A DNA stretch of 64,000 bases from Breviolum minutum Mf 1.05b.01 (GCA_000507305.1 DF239838.1:1-64000); one strand, 5' to 3'; shown: positions 46,460-50,345, counted from the first letter of the stretch. A program made the numbers and translations. The notes: generated by a model from the sequence alone, not told the origin.

Positions 46460-47727
46460 CTTGCAGAAAGATTCAGAGTCCGTCATTTTTTTTTTGGTAC
46501 TTAACAACCTGGCTTCTGTCAGGCATAAAAAGGGAGATATTACGGGCCCGTAAAAAGGTGGTAGGAAAGCGCCCCGAAGACTACCCGGCTATCGACACCA
46601 AACATCCCCGAAAAATCGTTGAAGCCGAAGACTCCTCAACTCCAAGGTCCATGGTTTTCAGGGTCCGGCTGTTCGTTTTGTACGTGTTCCATTAAACCAA
46701 CCACCTCAGAATGGCTGGAAAATGGCTGGACCATGAATGAGTCGATGTATTTCCTACATAAGAAATGGCATTTTCGAGCTAGCCATGTGAGTTTTTATGG
46801 AGGGGTTTAAATAGTTTTTTTTTCTCTAATCTTTTTTTTCCATACCTGGAGCTTGGATCATTTTTTGTTGGGACCCTCCAAAAGATTAGAGAGCTTTTGT
46901 TAAGTTTTTTCCTGCGACTCATTTTTTTGTTAGTAGTAAGACTCTGGATGGATTTTTAGGGCACAGCAAGAAAGACTTCACTCAGAATCTTGCCAGATTT
47001 TTTTGGCGAAAAACCCACTGAATTGCAGGGCCGGAAAATTCATCTTGGAGAAGATAAGCCAATTGACGGAGTCTCATCATACAAAAACCTTGGGGCAAAG
47101 GGGCTATTCTACCTCCTTGAAGTATGCCCTGATACCAGTAAGATTAGCCATAGAGAGGTCATTTGAAAAGACCCGTTGGGGTGCCCCACGTTGTCCTTTT
47201 TATTGCCCGGGTATCCGGTAATTGTTTTGATGACACCTAGCCGCCTAGCCAACTATTAGTTATACAAGAATGACTTGCTTCAGAAGCCACGGGGATTTGT
47301 GAATTTTTATGAACCAACTGGAATGTCATAGGAATTTATTCGCTTTCGCAGAAAAATCAACTTTAGAGATATCGTCGATATCGTCCCAACTTTCTTCCCT
47401 CCAATTTTTTCCAACAAGAAAACCAGGCACCATGGATGGTCAGCATTGATTCAAGGCCCCTAAGCTTGACATAAAGGTCTCCCTAAAAGGTACCTACCTT
47501 AAAAAGATGCTGGGCCCCCCATGTGCACCTGGGATACATGAATCATACCGACTTGTCACGGATTTTTTTCCGAAAAAAAAGTCCAGCTTTTCACTTTTGA
47601 CTCAATGTTTTTGGTGTTTTTTGGCTGTTTGTTTTAACTTTTGACAGAACCTTCCGCGGGGGATTCTGCACAAAATCTACGACAGGAATTTACCGCCCTC
47701 ATCAAAGACATCGTTCTTGGAGCCTAA
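17256..47727 (+). CDS. Gene B: calcium-dependent protein kinase (CDPK), ~20+ exons
   Basis: A Ser/Thr kinase fused to a C-terminal calmodulin-like domain, of the CDPK type found in plants and alveolates; Ca2+ binding to the EF-hands relieves inhibition by the junction helix. Seen in order: Gly loop GDGSFGSV (19389 exon), Lys in RAVKLL (20414), helix-C Glu in NEIEIL (20985), HPNVVKF (22013), VVELCEHGDL (23175), HRDLKFSN (25628), IIDFGLG (26315), VAPEA (27540), RDPQQRLSA (35876), EALQMQWL (36467), junction helix SSYKELTSFDK|AVLLMAAQ (38270, 39420), and EF-hands at 40532, 43975 and 45237. Fourteen exon joins are in phase with GT (7), GC (5) or GA (2) donors and AG|G acceptors. Missing: the N-terminus, ~9 residues between Gly loop and Lys, the segment before HRD, and subdomains IX-X. 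HRDLK is followed by FSN instead of the usual PEN. Whether the gaps are unseen small exons or real losses is not known. Confidence 0.8.
17338..17420 (+). mobile_element. Family J element forming the 5' end of a gene B intron
   Basis: From the first intron base, GTAAGTAGTTAGGTTCACC, then AACCACGTATCTGTCC and GTCATGGGATCC, follow blocks of family J (compare GAAGTAGTTAGGATCACC and AACCACGTATCC at 32002-32139). The element begins exactly at the splice donor. Confidence 0.6.
17421..19388. other. Rest of gene B intron 17338-19388
   Basis: Contains a family-F element (18514-18621). A GTGGCGGCTGGGGTGGCAGT block near 17775 resembles one near 13850 (GGAGTGGCAGTTGTCAACAT) and may be another dispersed repeat. 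No exon is supported. Confidence 0.5.
18514..18621 (+). mobile_element. Family F TIR element copy 4
   Basis: ACTAGGTGGTGGTTTCAAAT, TTATTTTCACCCCGA, TTTTTCAGATGGATTGG and TTCAACCACCAACCAG. Well preserved, 108 bp. Confidence 0.8.
19389..19455 (+). CDS. Gene B exon: kinase glycine-rich loop
   Basis: The acceptor TTTTTTTTTGCGGCAG|G has a strong pyrimidine tract. It encodes KFQNVYKVGRRLGDGSFGSV; GDGSFGSV is the ATP-binding loop (G-x-G-x-F-G-x-V). The donor is GT either at 19447 or at 19456 (TCG|GTTTTC). The Val of the loop requires the later site. Confidence 0.75.
19843..19940 (+). mobile_element. Family D element, internal deletion
   Basis: GGGGATGAACAACTACCCAG, GGGGATTATAGTAAAGC, then TGATGGAAAGTAAGAGGG and TTTTTTCGTGGCTC. 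Compared with 48208-48330, the AAGGATCCCTATTAAACAAC part is missing. Confidence 0.7.
20246..20398 (+). mobile_element. Family H element fragment next to a gene B exon
   Basis: CCCTGTTGGAGCCC, CCCAATAAGAATACCCACAT, TTGATTATGAAGGGTAG and TTTTCCCACCATTTTCC match 55080-55291 and 52480-52652. It ends 15 bases before the exon acceptor at 20413. Confidence 0.75.
20414..20452 (+). CDS. Gene B exon: ATP-anchoring lysine (subdomain II)
   Basis: Acceptor GTGCAAG|G, phase 0, encodes ARAVKLLLKSRMK with the Lys of the A-V-K motif. GC donor (AAG|GCAGCA). About nine residues normally found between Gly loop and Lys are not here, so another small exon in 19456-20413 is expected. Confidence 0.7.
20985..21028 (+). 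CDS. Gene B exon: helix C glutamate (subdomain III)
   Basis: Acceptor GGAACAG|G, encodes DDGEAIANEIEILTK, joining directly to the AVKLLLKSRMK exon in phase 0. The first Glu of NEIEIL is the helix-C residue that pairs with the ATP-site Lys. GT donor (AA|GTTGGG) splits the last Lys codon. Confidence 0.75.
21414..21490 (+). mobile_element. Family A element, right half
   Basis: CATCCATTTTCAGGCATTTG then GGCTGTTAGTTTCAGGGCGG is the family-A right end. The left end is reduced to TACCCTCCGA. Confidence 0.6.
22013..22045 (+). CDS. Gene B exon: HPN motif (subdomain IV)
   Basis: 33 bases. Acceptor CCCTTAG|G, encodes (K)LDHPNVVKFF. With flanking exons it gives TKLDHPNVVKFFEFFEDG, the canonical subdomain IV spacing. 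GT donor (TTCGA|GTCTTC). Confidence 0.75.
22046..23174. other. Gene B intron ending in a family A element
   Basis: GT-AG intron of 1129 bases. A G-run sits at 22070-22078. The last ~130 bases are an A-prime element whose right end forms the acceptor. Confidence 0.6.
23043..23180 (+). mobile_element. Family A-prime element whose right end is a splice acceptor
   Basis: Left end CACCCCCGAAGATTAACATAG and ACCTGAAAATGATGGTTTGG; right end CTTCAGGGGGCTCGTTATTC then CGAGG. The right terminus aligns with the usual TTTTCAGG..GTTAGTTTTCGGGG of the family, diverged. CCGAG|G inside it is the acceptor of the exon at 23175. Confidence 0.6.
23175..23270 (+). CDS. Gene B exon: hinge region (subdomains V-VIa)
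   Basis: Encodes FFEDGRSVLCVVELCEHGDL then SKLLERQASEAGG. VVELCEHGDL is the kinase hinge segment. Join to the HPN exon is in phase 2. The donor is not clear because of the G-rich end, and a further exon before 25628 is expected. Confidence 0.7.
24961..25059 (+). mobile_element. Family F TIR element copy 5
   Basis: ACTAGGTGGTGGTTTCAAAT, TTATTTTCACCCCTACCTGG, TTTGACGAGCATATTTTTCA and GAAGCCACCAAATT. Confidence 0.75.
25219..25341 (+). mobile_element. Family E TIR element copy 3
   Basis: TGCTGTTGATAGTTCAGAAC at the left, AACCAGTTGATATGG inside and CCTGAACCATCAACGCTG at the right. Confidence 0.75.
25628..25706 (+). CDS. Gene B exon: catalytic loop HRDLKFSN
   Basis: Acceptor CGGGAG|G. Encodes YRDVMLGLSYLHSFGIVHRD then LKFSNC. 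HRD at 25680-25688 carries the catalytic Asp; Lys at 25692 and Asn at 25701 complete the loop. CDPKs usually have PEN where this has FSN. GC donor (TGC|GCGCCT). Confidence 0.8.
25923..25967. repeat. (TTG)15 microsatellite
   Basis: Pure TTG run inside the gene B intron 25707-26314, preceded by imperfect TTGTTGTCG units. Confidence 0.9.
26104..26200 (+). mobile_element. Family C element, degenerate
   Basis: CACTCCCCCGAAAACAAAGA, ATGACAATGGAAAAATG, ATTGAAGATATAATTTCCTA and GATATTTTCCTCCATG follow the family-C order. Confidence 0.5.
26315..26416 (+). CDS. Gene B exon: DFG motif (subdomain VII)
   Basis: 102 bases, canonical AG|G acceptor and GTGAGG donor, phase 0 at both ends. Encodes VLTFDGHRDVAKIIDFGLGA then IRRMEDVEEEWLSE. 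DFG at 26357-26365 holds the Mg2+-binding Asp. The acidic MEDVEEEW stretch is the start of the activation loop. Confidence 0.85.
26836..26956 (-). mobile_element. Family E TIR element, reverse orientation
   Basis: CTTGTTGATGGAAGC at the left; TAGTGGGATAAACTACC, AACTGGTGCGTTTACCGGAT and TTTCCATCAGTAG follow in the order of the reversed family E (compare 37129-37251). Confidence 0.65.
27540..27591 (+). CDS. Gene B exon: activation segment and APE
   Basis: Acceptor TTGTTGTAG|G, phase 0, encodes VLGTLAFVAPEANPTVG. Joined to the DFG exon it reads EEEWLSEVLGTLAFVAPE, normal spacing. Donor GTAAAC at 27592, or a GC donor straight after APE (GAG|GCAAAC). Confidence 0.8.
27604..27722 (+). mobile_element. 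Family B TIR element copy 1
   Basis: CCCTGAAAACTAAGATGAC at the left and GTCATGGTAGTTTTCGGGGG at the right, with GGAAAA/TTTTCC inside. Confidence 0.7.
27723..28224. other. Gene B intron sequence
   Basis: No exon and no clear element. The missing D-x-W-x-x-G exon of gene B should lie somewhere between 27592 and 35875. Confidence 0.4.
28225..28490. repeat. Degenerate tandem repeat (~60-65 bp unit, about 4 copies)
   Basis: TGTAATCTGTAA, (A/G)GCTGCA(A/G)TCG and AAATACGCA/AAATGCGTA blocks recur in order four times. Units differ by 20-30%, so it is an old tandem array. Confidence 0.6.
29085..29195 (+). mobile_element. Family G dispersed repeat copy 2
   Basis: GGGAACTAACATATTCCCCC, TTTTGAGTCGATGATTTTCC, GAACTTCCCGTGAACGG and GGTGGGATATGTA; part of the right end is duplicated (GGTGGGATATGTAT twice). 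Confidence 0.65.
29795..29852 (+). mobile_element. Family D element, middle part
   Basis: GTGGGGATTATAGTAAAGCA, then GAATCCCTATTAAACCACCA and GGATTCAATAG. Confidence 0.65.
30124..30205 (+). other. Possible EF-hand-like exon, probably chance
   Basis: AACCCAG|G at 30124-30129, phase 1, gives ALGVFSPKIDRSGDGEIG, with D-R-S-G-D-G-E-I fitting the first eight positions of an EF-hand loop. It lies between the APE and subdomain XI exons of gene B, where an EF-hand makes no sense, and lacks the position-12 Glu. Confidence 0.2.
30187..30276 (+). mobile_element. Family E element, truncated
   Basis: GGGCTAACCAGTTGATATGG, CCCATATTATTTACAGGG, TTTATAGATCCCAGGTGGT and TTTCTTCCATCAAGAGT. Confidence 0.65.
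31541..31656 (+). mobile_element. Family B TIR element copy 2
   Basis: TACCTTCCTGAAAACTAACA at the left and TGTTAGTTTTCGGAGGTGTA at the right, second layer TGGCACTGGAAAA / TTTTCCATTGTCA. 116 bp. Confidence 0.8.
31700..31730 (+). CDS. Candidate gene B micro-exon (subdomain X region)
   Basis: A good pyrimidine tract (TTCCCCTTCCCTTGCAG|GG) precedes a short frame ARLKKALKIK. A basic segment of this kind fits the region between subdomains IX and XI, but no donor or phase can be confirmed. Confidence 0.25.
31752..31835 (+). mobile_element. Family L dispersed repeat copy 1
   Basis: TACTTTCTACCATGGGATTC, ATCACCATGAACTATCC and CACCATTTGGGAAAATATCT. Related copies lie at 54942-55020 and 58092-58175. 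Confidence 0.6.
32002..32139 (+). mobile_element. Family J dispersed repeat, longest copy
   Basis: AGTAGTTAGGATCACCCC, AAACCATGAAAAGGGCATTT, GGAAGGGGTCCCAC, CCATGGTGATGGTTA, TAACCACGTATCC and CATGGGATGATCC. Parts of it recur at 16663, 17338 and 33203. Confidence 0.65.
32341..32464 (+). mobile_element. Family D element, complete copy
   Basis: GGTTGTTTAGGGCTTATAGG, CTACTACCCAGTTATATAGG, AAGGATCCCTACTAAGCAAC, CAGTATAATGGAAAGTAAGA and TTTCGTGGCTC. About 124 bp, no obvious terminal inverted repeat. Confidence 0.8.
33203..33330 (+). mobile_element. Family J dispersed repeat, diverged copy
   Basis: CCAAATGGCCATTCATGG, GGGGGTGATCC, ACTAACCACGTATCCGTCC and CCTCCAAGTGGGGTCC match family J in part. 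Confidence 0.45.
34083..34129. repeat. GATGGAT minisatellite
   Basis: Repeated GATGATGG/GGTGATGG units of 7-8 bases. Confidence 0.8.
34723..34842 (+). mobile_element. Family A/B-like TIR element
   Basis: CCTGCCGAAAATTAATATGTCC at the left and GGACATGTTATTTTTCCGGG at the right, 120 bp. Confidence 0.6.
35876..35972 (+). CDS. Gene B exon: kinase subdomain XI
   Basis: Acceptor ATCTCAG|G, GC donor (CAG|GCGATT). Encodes ADPLQIPHFSRKASKLLLRD then PQQRLSAQ. R-D-P-x-x-R-L-S-A is the conserved Arg segment of subdomain XI. It joins in phase 0 to the next 26-base exon. Confidence 0.8.
36318..36424 (+). mobile_element. Family C element, degenerate
   Basis: GTACATTCCATTAAACTAAG, ATAGCAATGGAAAAATG, TTGAAGATGTATTTCTTACT and TTAGTTTATTAGAGACTACC. 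Confidence 0.65.
36467..36492 (+). CDS. Gene B micro-exon: end of kinase domain
   Basis: Only 26 bases. Acceptor CGAAG|G, GT donor. Encodes EALQMQWL. With the previous exon: RLSAQEALQMQWLR, matching the usual R-x-S-A-x-E-A-L-x-H-P-W-L end of CDPK kinase domains, with His-Pro replaced by Met-Gln. Confidence 0.7.
36846..36960 (+). mobile_element. Family I TIR element copy 2
   Basis: TATATGGCTGTTTCC at the left pairs with GGAAACACCCATATA at the right. The interior is nearly the same as 14943-15042. Confidence 0.85.
37074..37098 (+). CDS. Candidate gene B micro-exon: linker after kinase
   Basis: 25 bases between GAGAAAG|G and a GA donor (GGG|GAGCCG), encoding SSVTYGAG. It fits both neighbouring phases (2 in, 0 out) and brings the spacing from kinase end to junction helix close to that of CDPKs. 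A longer reading in this GC-rich block is possible. Confidence 0.45.
37129..37251 (-). mobile_element. Family E TIR element, reverse orientation
   Basis: GTTGGTTCAGAAATCC at the left, TCATGGGATAAACCACC, CAACTGGTGACGTTTACCGG and TTTCTGAACCATCAAC at the right. Confidence 0.75.
37581..37685 (+). mobile_element. Family C TIR element copy 2
   Basis: TACACCCCGATAATCTAACA, TAGCAATGGAAAATGGACCC, TTGAAGATGTATTTCCTACT, ATTCCATTGCTATGTTAG and TTTACCAGAGGGTA. Core nearly identical to 5536-5644. Confidence 0.8.
38270..38329 (+). CDS. Gene B exon: CDPK junction (autoinhibitory) helix, part 1
   Basis: Acceptor TTTTCCCCTTCCAG|G, 20 codons, GC donor (AAG|GCGTTT). Encodes EQRTLRRRLSSYKELTSFDK. Phase 0 join to AVLLMAAQ gives SSYKELTSFDKAVLLMAAQF, the layout of the CDPK junction between kinase and EF-hands. 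Confidence 0.75.
38537..38671 (+). mobile_element. Family A element, diverged
   Basis: GTACCCTCCTTGAAACTAAC then AGCTTTTAAGCGCCTGAAAG at the left; ATGTTATTTTCAGGGAAGTG at the right. Immediately before it, ACATGTTAATTTTTCGGGGTG (38521-38541) is the right end of another A-prime copy. Confidence 0.6.
39420..39448 (+). CDS. Gene B exon: junction helix, part 2
   Basis: 29 bases. Acceptor TTCGTGTTGCAG|G, GC donor. Encodes AVLLMAAQF plus two bases of a Gln codon. The frame stays open further (QPFLACLQL), so a longer exon is possible, but the short version gives the right spacing to the first EF-hand. Confidence 0.65.
39634..39650. repeat. (TA)n run
   Basis: ATATATATATATATA in gene B intron 39449-39939. 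Similar short runs occur near 2860, 6630, 15300, 27090 and 52985. Confidence 0.8.
39940..39978 (+). CDS. Gene B micro-exon: entering helix of EF-hand 1
   Basis: 39 bases. Acceptor GCAGCCAG|G, GT donor (TT|GTGTGG). Encodes RCEVVREASEIF, the amphipathic helix before the first calcium loop. Both phases (2 in, 2 out) fit. Confidence 0.65.
40053..40139 (+). mobile_element. Family A element, short copy
   Basis: TTAACCTCCCCTGAAACTCA, AATAGCCCCTGAAAATTGA, TGGTTGGAAGATGACA and TTATGTAAGTTTCAGGGTG. 87 bp, with a shortened middle. Confidence 0.7.
40327..40433 (+). mobile_element. Family F TIR element copy 6
   Basis: CTTGGTGGTTTCAATTTTTT, CCCCTCCTTGGGGAAGATGA, TTTCTTTCAGATGGCTTGG and AAAACCACCAACTCG. 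Confidence 0.7.
40532..40581 (+). CDS. Gene B exon: EF-hand 1 calcium loop
   Basis: Acceptor GCCTGAG|G, GA donor (AAAG|GACTCG). Encodes SKDLDKSGYLSENELK. Loop D-L-D-K-S-G-Y-L-S-E-N-E has Asp at 1 and 3, Ser at 5, Gly at 6, Leu at 8 and Glu at 12, a full canonical site. Joined to the next exon it reads ELKGALQDVGLNASK. Confidence 0.85.
41065..41169 (+). mobile_element. Family F TIR element copy 7
   Basis: GACTGGGTGGTGGTTGAAAA, TTTGGGGAAGATGAACCCG, TTGACTCATATTTTTCAGA and TTGAAACCACCAACTAG. Confidence 0.75.
41365..41465 (+). mobile_element. Family A element, right half clear
   Basis: AACCATCATTTTTCAGAGGG then CGAGCTGTTAGTTTAACTGG is the family-A right end. The left end is unclear. Confidence 0.5.
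41758..42438. repeat. Repeat cluster around an assembly gap
   Basis: Left of the gap, a ~55-bp unit (CTCTGGGTTGGAAGTC(A/T)GGG, TTTTTCTGTGATTTTGTA) is repeated at 41818-41907. The gap (N) is 41908-42286. On the right, GGATTTTGGATTTTGGGGAT repeats run to about 42363. GCCGACCCGGGT occurs just outside on both sides (41760 and 42418); the right one is a full palindrome with ACCCGGGTCGGC. ORFs across the N run are meaningless. Confidence 0.8.
42525..42570 (+). CDS. Gene B exon: exit helix of EF-hand 1
   Basis: Acceptor CTCTTTTTCTTCAG|G with a strong pyrimidine tract. In phase 1 it encodes ALQDVGLNASKAWS. The donor is either GC at 42560 (AAG|GCTTGG) or GA at about 42571, next to a short (GAT)n. Minus-strand ORFs here are shadows. 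Confidence 0.65.
43265..43390 (+). mobile_element. Family B element, diverged
   Basis: TACTCTCCAGGAAACTTAAG at the left; CAAATGTATCTCCTAGTGAA and TTCCAATGTCATGTTAGGTT then TCGGGGGTG at the right. Confidence 0.55.
43557..43640 (+). mobile_element. Family G dispersed repeat copy 3
   Basis: CATATCCCCGATCCCAGCCG, TTGAGTCGATGATTCG and ATGGTGGGATATGTTCCCC. Confidence 0.55.
43888..43925. repeat. (TA)n run
   Basis: Imperfect TA repeats about 45 bases upstream of the EF-hand 2 exon. Confidence 0.85.
43975..44033 (+). CDS. Gene B exon: EF-hand 2 calcium loop
   Basis: Encodes TWRSLDTSEDGRVSHSEWL. Loop D-T-S-E-D-G-R-V-S-H-S-E has Asp 1, Ser 3, Asp 5, Gly 6, Val 8 and Glu 12, complete. The acceptor is GCAG|A rather than AG|G, so the start is unsure by a few bases. 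Donor GTATGG at 44035 splits the next codon in phase 1. Confidence 0.8.
44286..44409 (+). mobile_element. Family E TIR element, diverged
   Basis: CTTACTGATGGTTCAG at the left and CCATCAATCAACAGTATG at the right; the middle is only weakly alike. Confidence 0.55.
44794..44840 (+). CDS. Gene B exon: helix between EF-hands 2 and 3
   Basis: Acceptor TTCAAG|G in phase 1, encodes ATMQPEDLETSVKER. Joined to EF-hand 2: HSEWLSATMQPEDLETS, the layout of the second linker in calmodulin-like domains. A GA donor at 44841 gives a loop-to-loop spacing of 36; GT at 44829 would give 32. Confidence 0.65.
45079..45180 (+). mobile_element. Family F element, diverged
   Basis: GGCGGTTTGAAACC, GGACATGATCCAATTTGACT, TGCGCATATCTTTAAAACTG and AGTCCAACTAG. 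Confidence 0.6.
45237..45287 (+). CDS. Gene B exon: EF-hand 3 calcium loop
   Basis: Acceptor GAGCCAG|G, phase 0. Encodes DLFTWLDYDGDGQVAVD. Loop D-Y-D-G-D-G-Q-V-A-V-D ends at position 11 and the next exon starts with Glu, which completes the loop. The join needs GG..AG or GT..GG borders, because one G is shared (GAT|G|GTGG and CAG|G|AAG). Confidence 0.8.
45988..46046 (+). CDS. Gene B exon: after EF-hand 3
   Basis: Acceptor GTCGACAG|G. Encodes EVERFVTPEEAAEAPSISE; the first Glu is position 12 of EF-hand 3. GTGACC donor at 46047. A fourth EF-hand, usual in CDPKs, was not recognised. Confidence 0.65.
46411..46459. repeat. (TTG)n microsatellite
   Basis: About 16 units of TTG in a gene B intron, directly before a TTCTTGCAG that could serve as an acceptor. 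Confidence 0.9.
46543..46650 (+). CDS. Candidate gene B exon near the C-terminus
   Basis: GC-richer block, one frame reads RARKKVVGKRPEDYPAIDTK then HPRKIVEAEDSSTPR. The exon probably begins at an internal AG|G (46549-46564 region). A second frame is also open, so frame choice is by composition and phase only. Confidence 0.45.
47648..47727 (+). CDS. Gene B last exon with stop codon
   Basis: Encodes PSAGDSAQNLRQEFTALIKD then IVLGA and a TAA at 47725-47727. Either GACAG|A at 47647 or CGACAG|G at 47685 is the acceptor; the second leaves only EFTALIKDIVLGA. No polyadenylation signal is obvious. Confidence 0.6.
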
Positions 47728-48207
47728 ACGAGGGGGGTGGTGTCGAAAGTGTTGTTGTTTTTTGGGCCCCAAAACTTGTGTTGTAAGATGATTTGATTAA
47801 CAAAATTTGTGGGAAAAAAGACGCAATTAAAAGGTGATTTATAGGGTTTACTGGGGTTATCAACTGCCTTCTCAACTGGTACAACTGCTGGTCTTTGCTG
47901 CAGTTCCGAACTTGATTTTCGTAAAGACACTTCGGAATGCTTGCAGATGTCTTGAGAAAAAAATATAGCAGTATTCGATTTATAGTAACTAGACGGTGAT
48001 AACGGAAGGAAAGGTGTTGGAGCTGAGTGTTAAAAAAAAAAACCAAGGAGCGATTTTTTCAAGGGTTTCAAACCCAGTTTACCCCAAAACTGAGCATTTG
48101 AGAAAACCTCGGTTGTTTGGTGTATATACGGGCGTGGTAGGTTCCACTCTGTTGGGAGTTTGTACAGCCGACCTTTTGGATTCGGCCCTTACGGGTCAAT
48201 TTTAAAA

Positions 48208-48330
48208 AGTTTGGTGTATATAGGGGATGAAATCCTACCCAGCTAAATGGGGATTATAGTAAACCAATATAAGGATCCCTATTAAACAACCAGGATTCAA
48301 TGGAAAGTAGGAGGGCTTTTTTCGTGGCTC
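48208..48330 (+). mobile_element. Family D element, complete copy
   Basis: GTGTATATAGGGGATGAAAT, CCTACCCAGCTAAATGGGGA, TTATAGTAAACCAATATAAG, GATCCCTATTAAACAACCAG, AATGGAAAGTAGGAGGG and TTTTTTCGTGGCTC. Confidence 0.8.
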
Positions 48331-48391
48331 AACTATCATAGCCCCTGAAAATAGGCCATCCTTAGGGATATGTTAGTTTCAGGGAGGGTAC
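48331..48391 (+). mobile_element. Family A right half joined to a family D element
   Basis: TAGCCCCTGAAAATAGGCCA then ATATGTTAGTTTCAGGGAGG starts within a few bases of the family-D end, as if one element had inserted at the edge of the other. Confidence 0.65.
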
Positions 48392-49344
48392 TCGAAAAAA
48401 TTGCAAGAACAGAACAGGGGTTTTAATGTTCCTAAGTCTTGTTGTGAATAGGTGCCAACTGCCGTGAATATTATGAAGAACCTGGCATTAGAACCCACAT
48501 TTCCAATATATCTAAGAAAACGATGTTAATGTACTAGTCCTGTGAACCATCCTCAGTTTTGGAAAGGAAGGCTTGCACTAATTAAAGCTGATCTTGGATC
48601 GCATTTTCACCGATTTTCCACCAAGTTTTCAAGAAACGCCCCACCGCTTCGTGAAAAACACGTGAAGTTTCTGGGAAGTCCAAAAACTCCACCAGCCTAG
48701 ACTTGACGCAATTTCTCCAAAATAAGGCCCCATTTTTCCGTCATTTTTCGAACGGACCCTTGACCCTTGGACCTAAAAGCCCCGAGGCGGACCGTAGGTA
48801 TGGTACCATCCAAGCTGCTGTTTCAGGATCAGAATCAGGACGGGCTTCAAACACTGGGTGTAGGGATTTTTGATGACCAGGTGTGTTTTTCAAAAAAAAA
48901 CATTTGTTGAGAAGAAACTCAGAAAAAGATTTCTTTTTTCCTGTTTTATTTTTGTGATCATGTTGGGATGACCCGATGATAAAAATCCATTCCTTTTAAT
49001 GGGTTGTTTGAAATGACACCTAAGTTTTATTTTGGACCGGAAGATTTCCAGTGCACTTTTTCCAATGATCAAAGAAGCGCACATTTTACTTATTTGGAGT
49101 TTTTTCGAGGAGATGAAATGCTCCCGAGGGATACGCGGATCATAAGGCCTCTTCAGGATTGTTACAAACCAACAGAGAACTTGAACACAGGCTGGGCCCC
49201 AAAAGGAAAAAAACCATAAGGAAAGAAACGATTGTTTTGGGGTATTCCCCACCCACGATGCTAGTGAAATAATCTGTTCATTTTTAGGGCCAGGGCCTCC
49301 TTTTTCAAAACCTTCACGAACTCCACCTGTTAGTGGGCGGGGGG

Positions 49345-49449
49345 TACACTCCTGTAAACTAACATATCAATGGGAAATCCACCATTTGAAGATGTATTTC
49401 CTATGAAGTATGGTGGTTTTCAATTGCTATGTTAGTTTACCAGAGGGTA
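49345..49449 (+). mobile_element. Family C TIR element copy 3
   Basis: TACACTCCTGTAAACTAACA, TTGAAGATGTATTTCCTATG and TTGCTATGTTAGTTTACCAG then AGGGTA. Well preserved. Confidence 0.8.
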
Positions 49450-49516
49450 CCCCCAAACGATTGTATTCCAACCATCCATTTCCAGGTGCGAAAATGATTG
49501 TTTCAGGGAAGGCTAA
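49446..49516 (+). mobile_element. Family A right half abutting a family C element
   Basis: CCAACCATCCATTTCCAGGT then GCGAAAATGATTGTTTCAGG; its left side is fused to the family-C right end. Confidence 0.6.
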
Positions 49517-49635
49517 TGACCTGTCTGTATGCTACCAACCTATCCACCCCTTAGGGTGGATATCTTCATACCGCTGGAAGCATCCTTAGTTCACCCATGG
49601 GCCAAACGGTTGTTGGCTGGGTATTTTTTGGGGGG

Positions 49636-49717
49636 ATGAAATTCATCATTACCCCAGTTAAGTGGGAATTGTTTCATAAAACCCTAAGGATTCCTATAAA
49701 ACAACCAGTATTTCCAT
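49636..49717 (+). mobile_element. Family D fragment
   Basis: TTACCCCAGTTAAGTGGGAA, ACCCTAAGGATTCCTATAAA and ACAACCAGTATTTCC. Confidence 0.5.
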
Positions 49718-49861
49718 GGATTTCGTCTACCGGCCGTTTTTTTTTTTCATGGATTTTTTTCGCGACCTTCAGGAGTGACGTCTCCGGCTGCCTCGAGTCC
49801 AGACAGTGGTTTTTCAGCGCCAAGGGGACAAAAAAGTGGTGATGGCAGGAAGTGGAGGGCG

Positions 49862-49985
49862 TTATCATCCCTAAAACTCACATTTTCGCACCTGAAAATG
49901 GATGGCAAAGGAAGACGATGAACTTTCCTCTTGGGGCAAAAGGCCTATTTTCAGGTGCAATGTTAGTGTTTAGGGAGGTGTTATC
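49862..49985 (+). mobile_element. Family A TIR element with a 6-bp direct repeat
   Basis: GTTATC at 49861-49866 and again at 49980-49985 flank CCCTAAAACTCACATTTTCG ... CAATGTTAGTGTTTAGGGAG. The direct repeat looks like a target-site duplication. Second repeat layer CACCTGAAAAT / CTATTTTCAGGTG. Confidence 0.8.
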
Positions 49986-49990
49986 TATAA

Positions 49991-50183
49991 GTAGGGAATC
50001 ATGTTACCTTCACAAGTTTAGGTTGGTGAAAACTCAAAAGAAACATCTTGAGAAAACACCACTTAGTTATAAGCAGAATACTCAGTCATAGTCCAGGTGG
50101 TAACTAGGTGGTGTGCTTTCTCCAAGATTCTTGGGTTGCAAATTTTCACCAACCTAAACTTGTGTGGAACATATGATTCCCCA
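49991..50183. repeat. Long imperfect inverted repeat (hairpin)
   Basis: Left arm 49991-50065 (GTAGGGAATCATGTTACC, CACAAGTTTAGGTTGGTGAA, CACCACTTA) pairs with right arm 50105-50183 (TAGGTGGTG, TTCACCAACCTAAACTTGTG, CATATGATTCCCC). Arms of ~75 bp, loop ~40 bp. Much longer arms than any TIR family here. Confidence 0.75.
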
Positions 50184-50273
50184 TTTGACTTCCACGCGCG
50201 CGCAAATATTTTTTTCAGATGAGCAGCAATCAAAACCCACCAGTGACATTCCATGAAATACTGCTTGCTAAAA

Positions 50274-50345
50274 GATAGGGATCCTTACAATGGCGTTTTT
50301 TACAATCCATATATAACGTTAGGGTAGGATTTCATCCCCGTTTTT
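50274..50345 (-). mobile_element. Family D element, reverse orientation
   Basis: ATAGGGATCCTTACAATGG, then ATCCATATATAACGTTAGGG and TAGGATTTCATCCCCG is the reverse complement order of family D. Confidence 0.6.
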
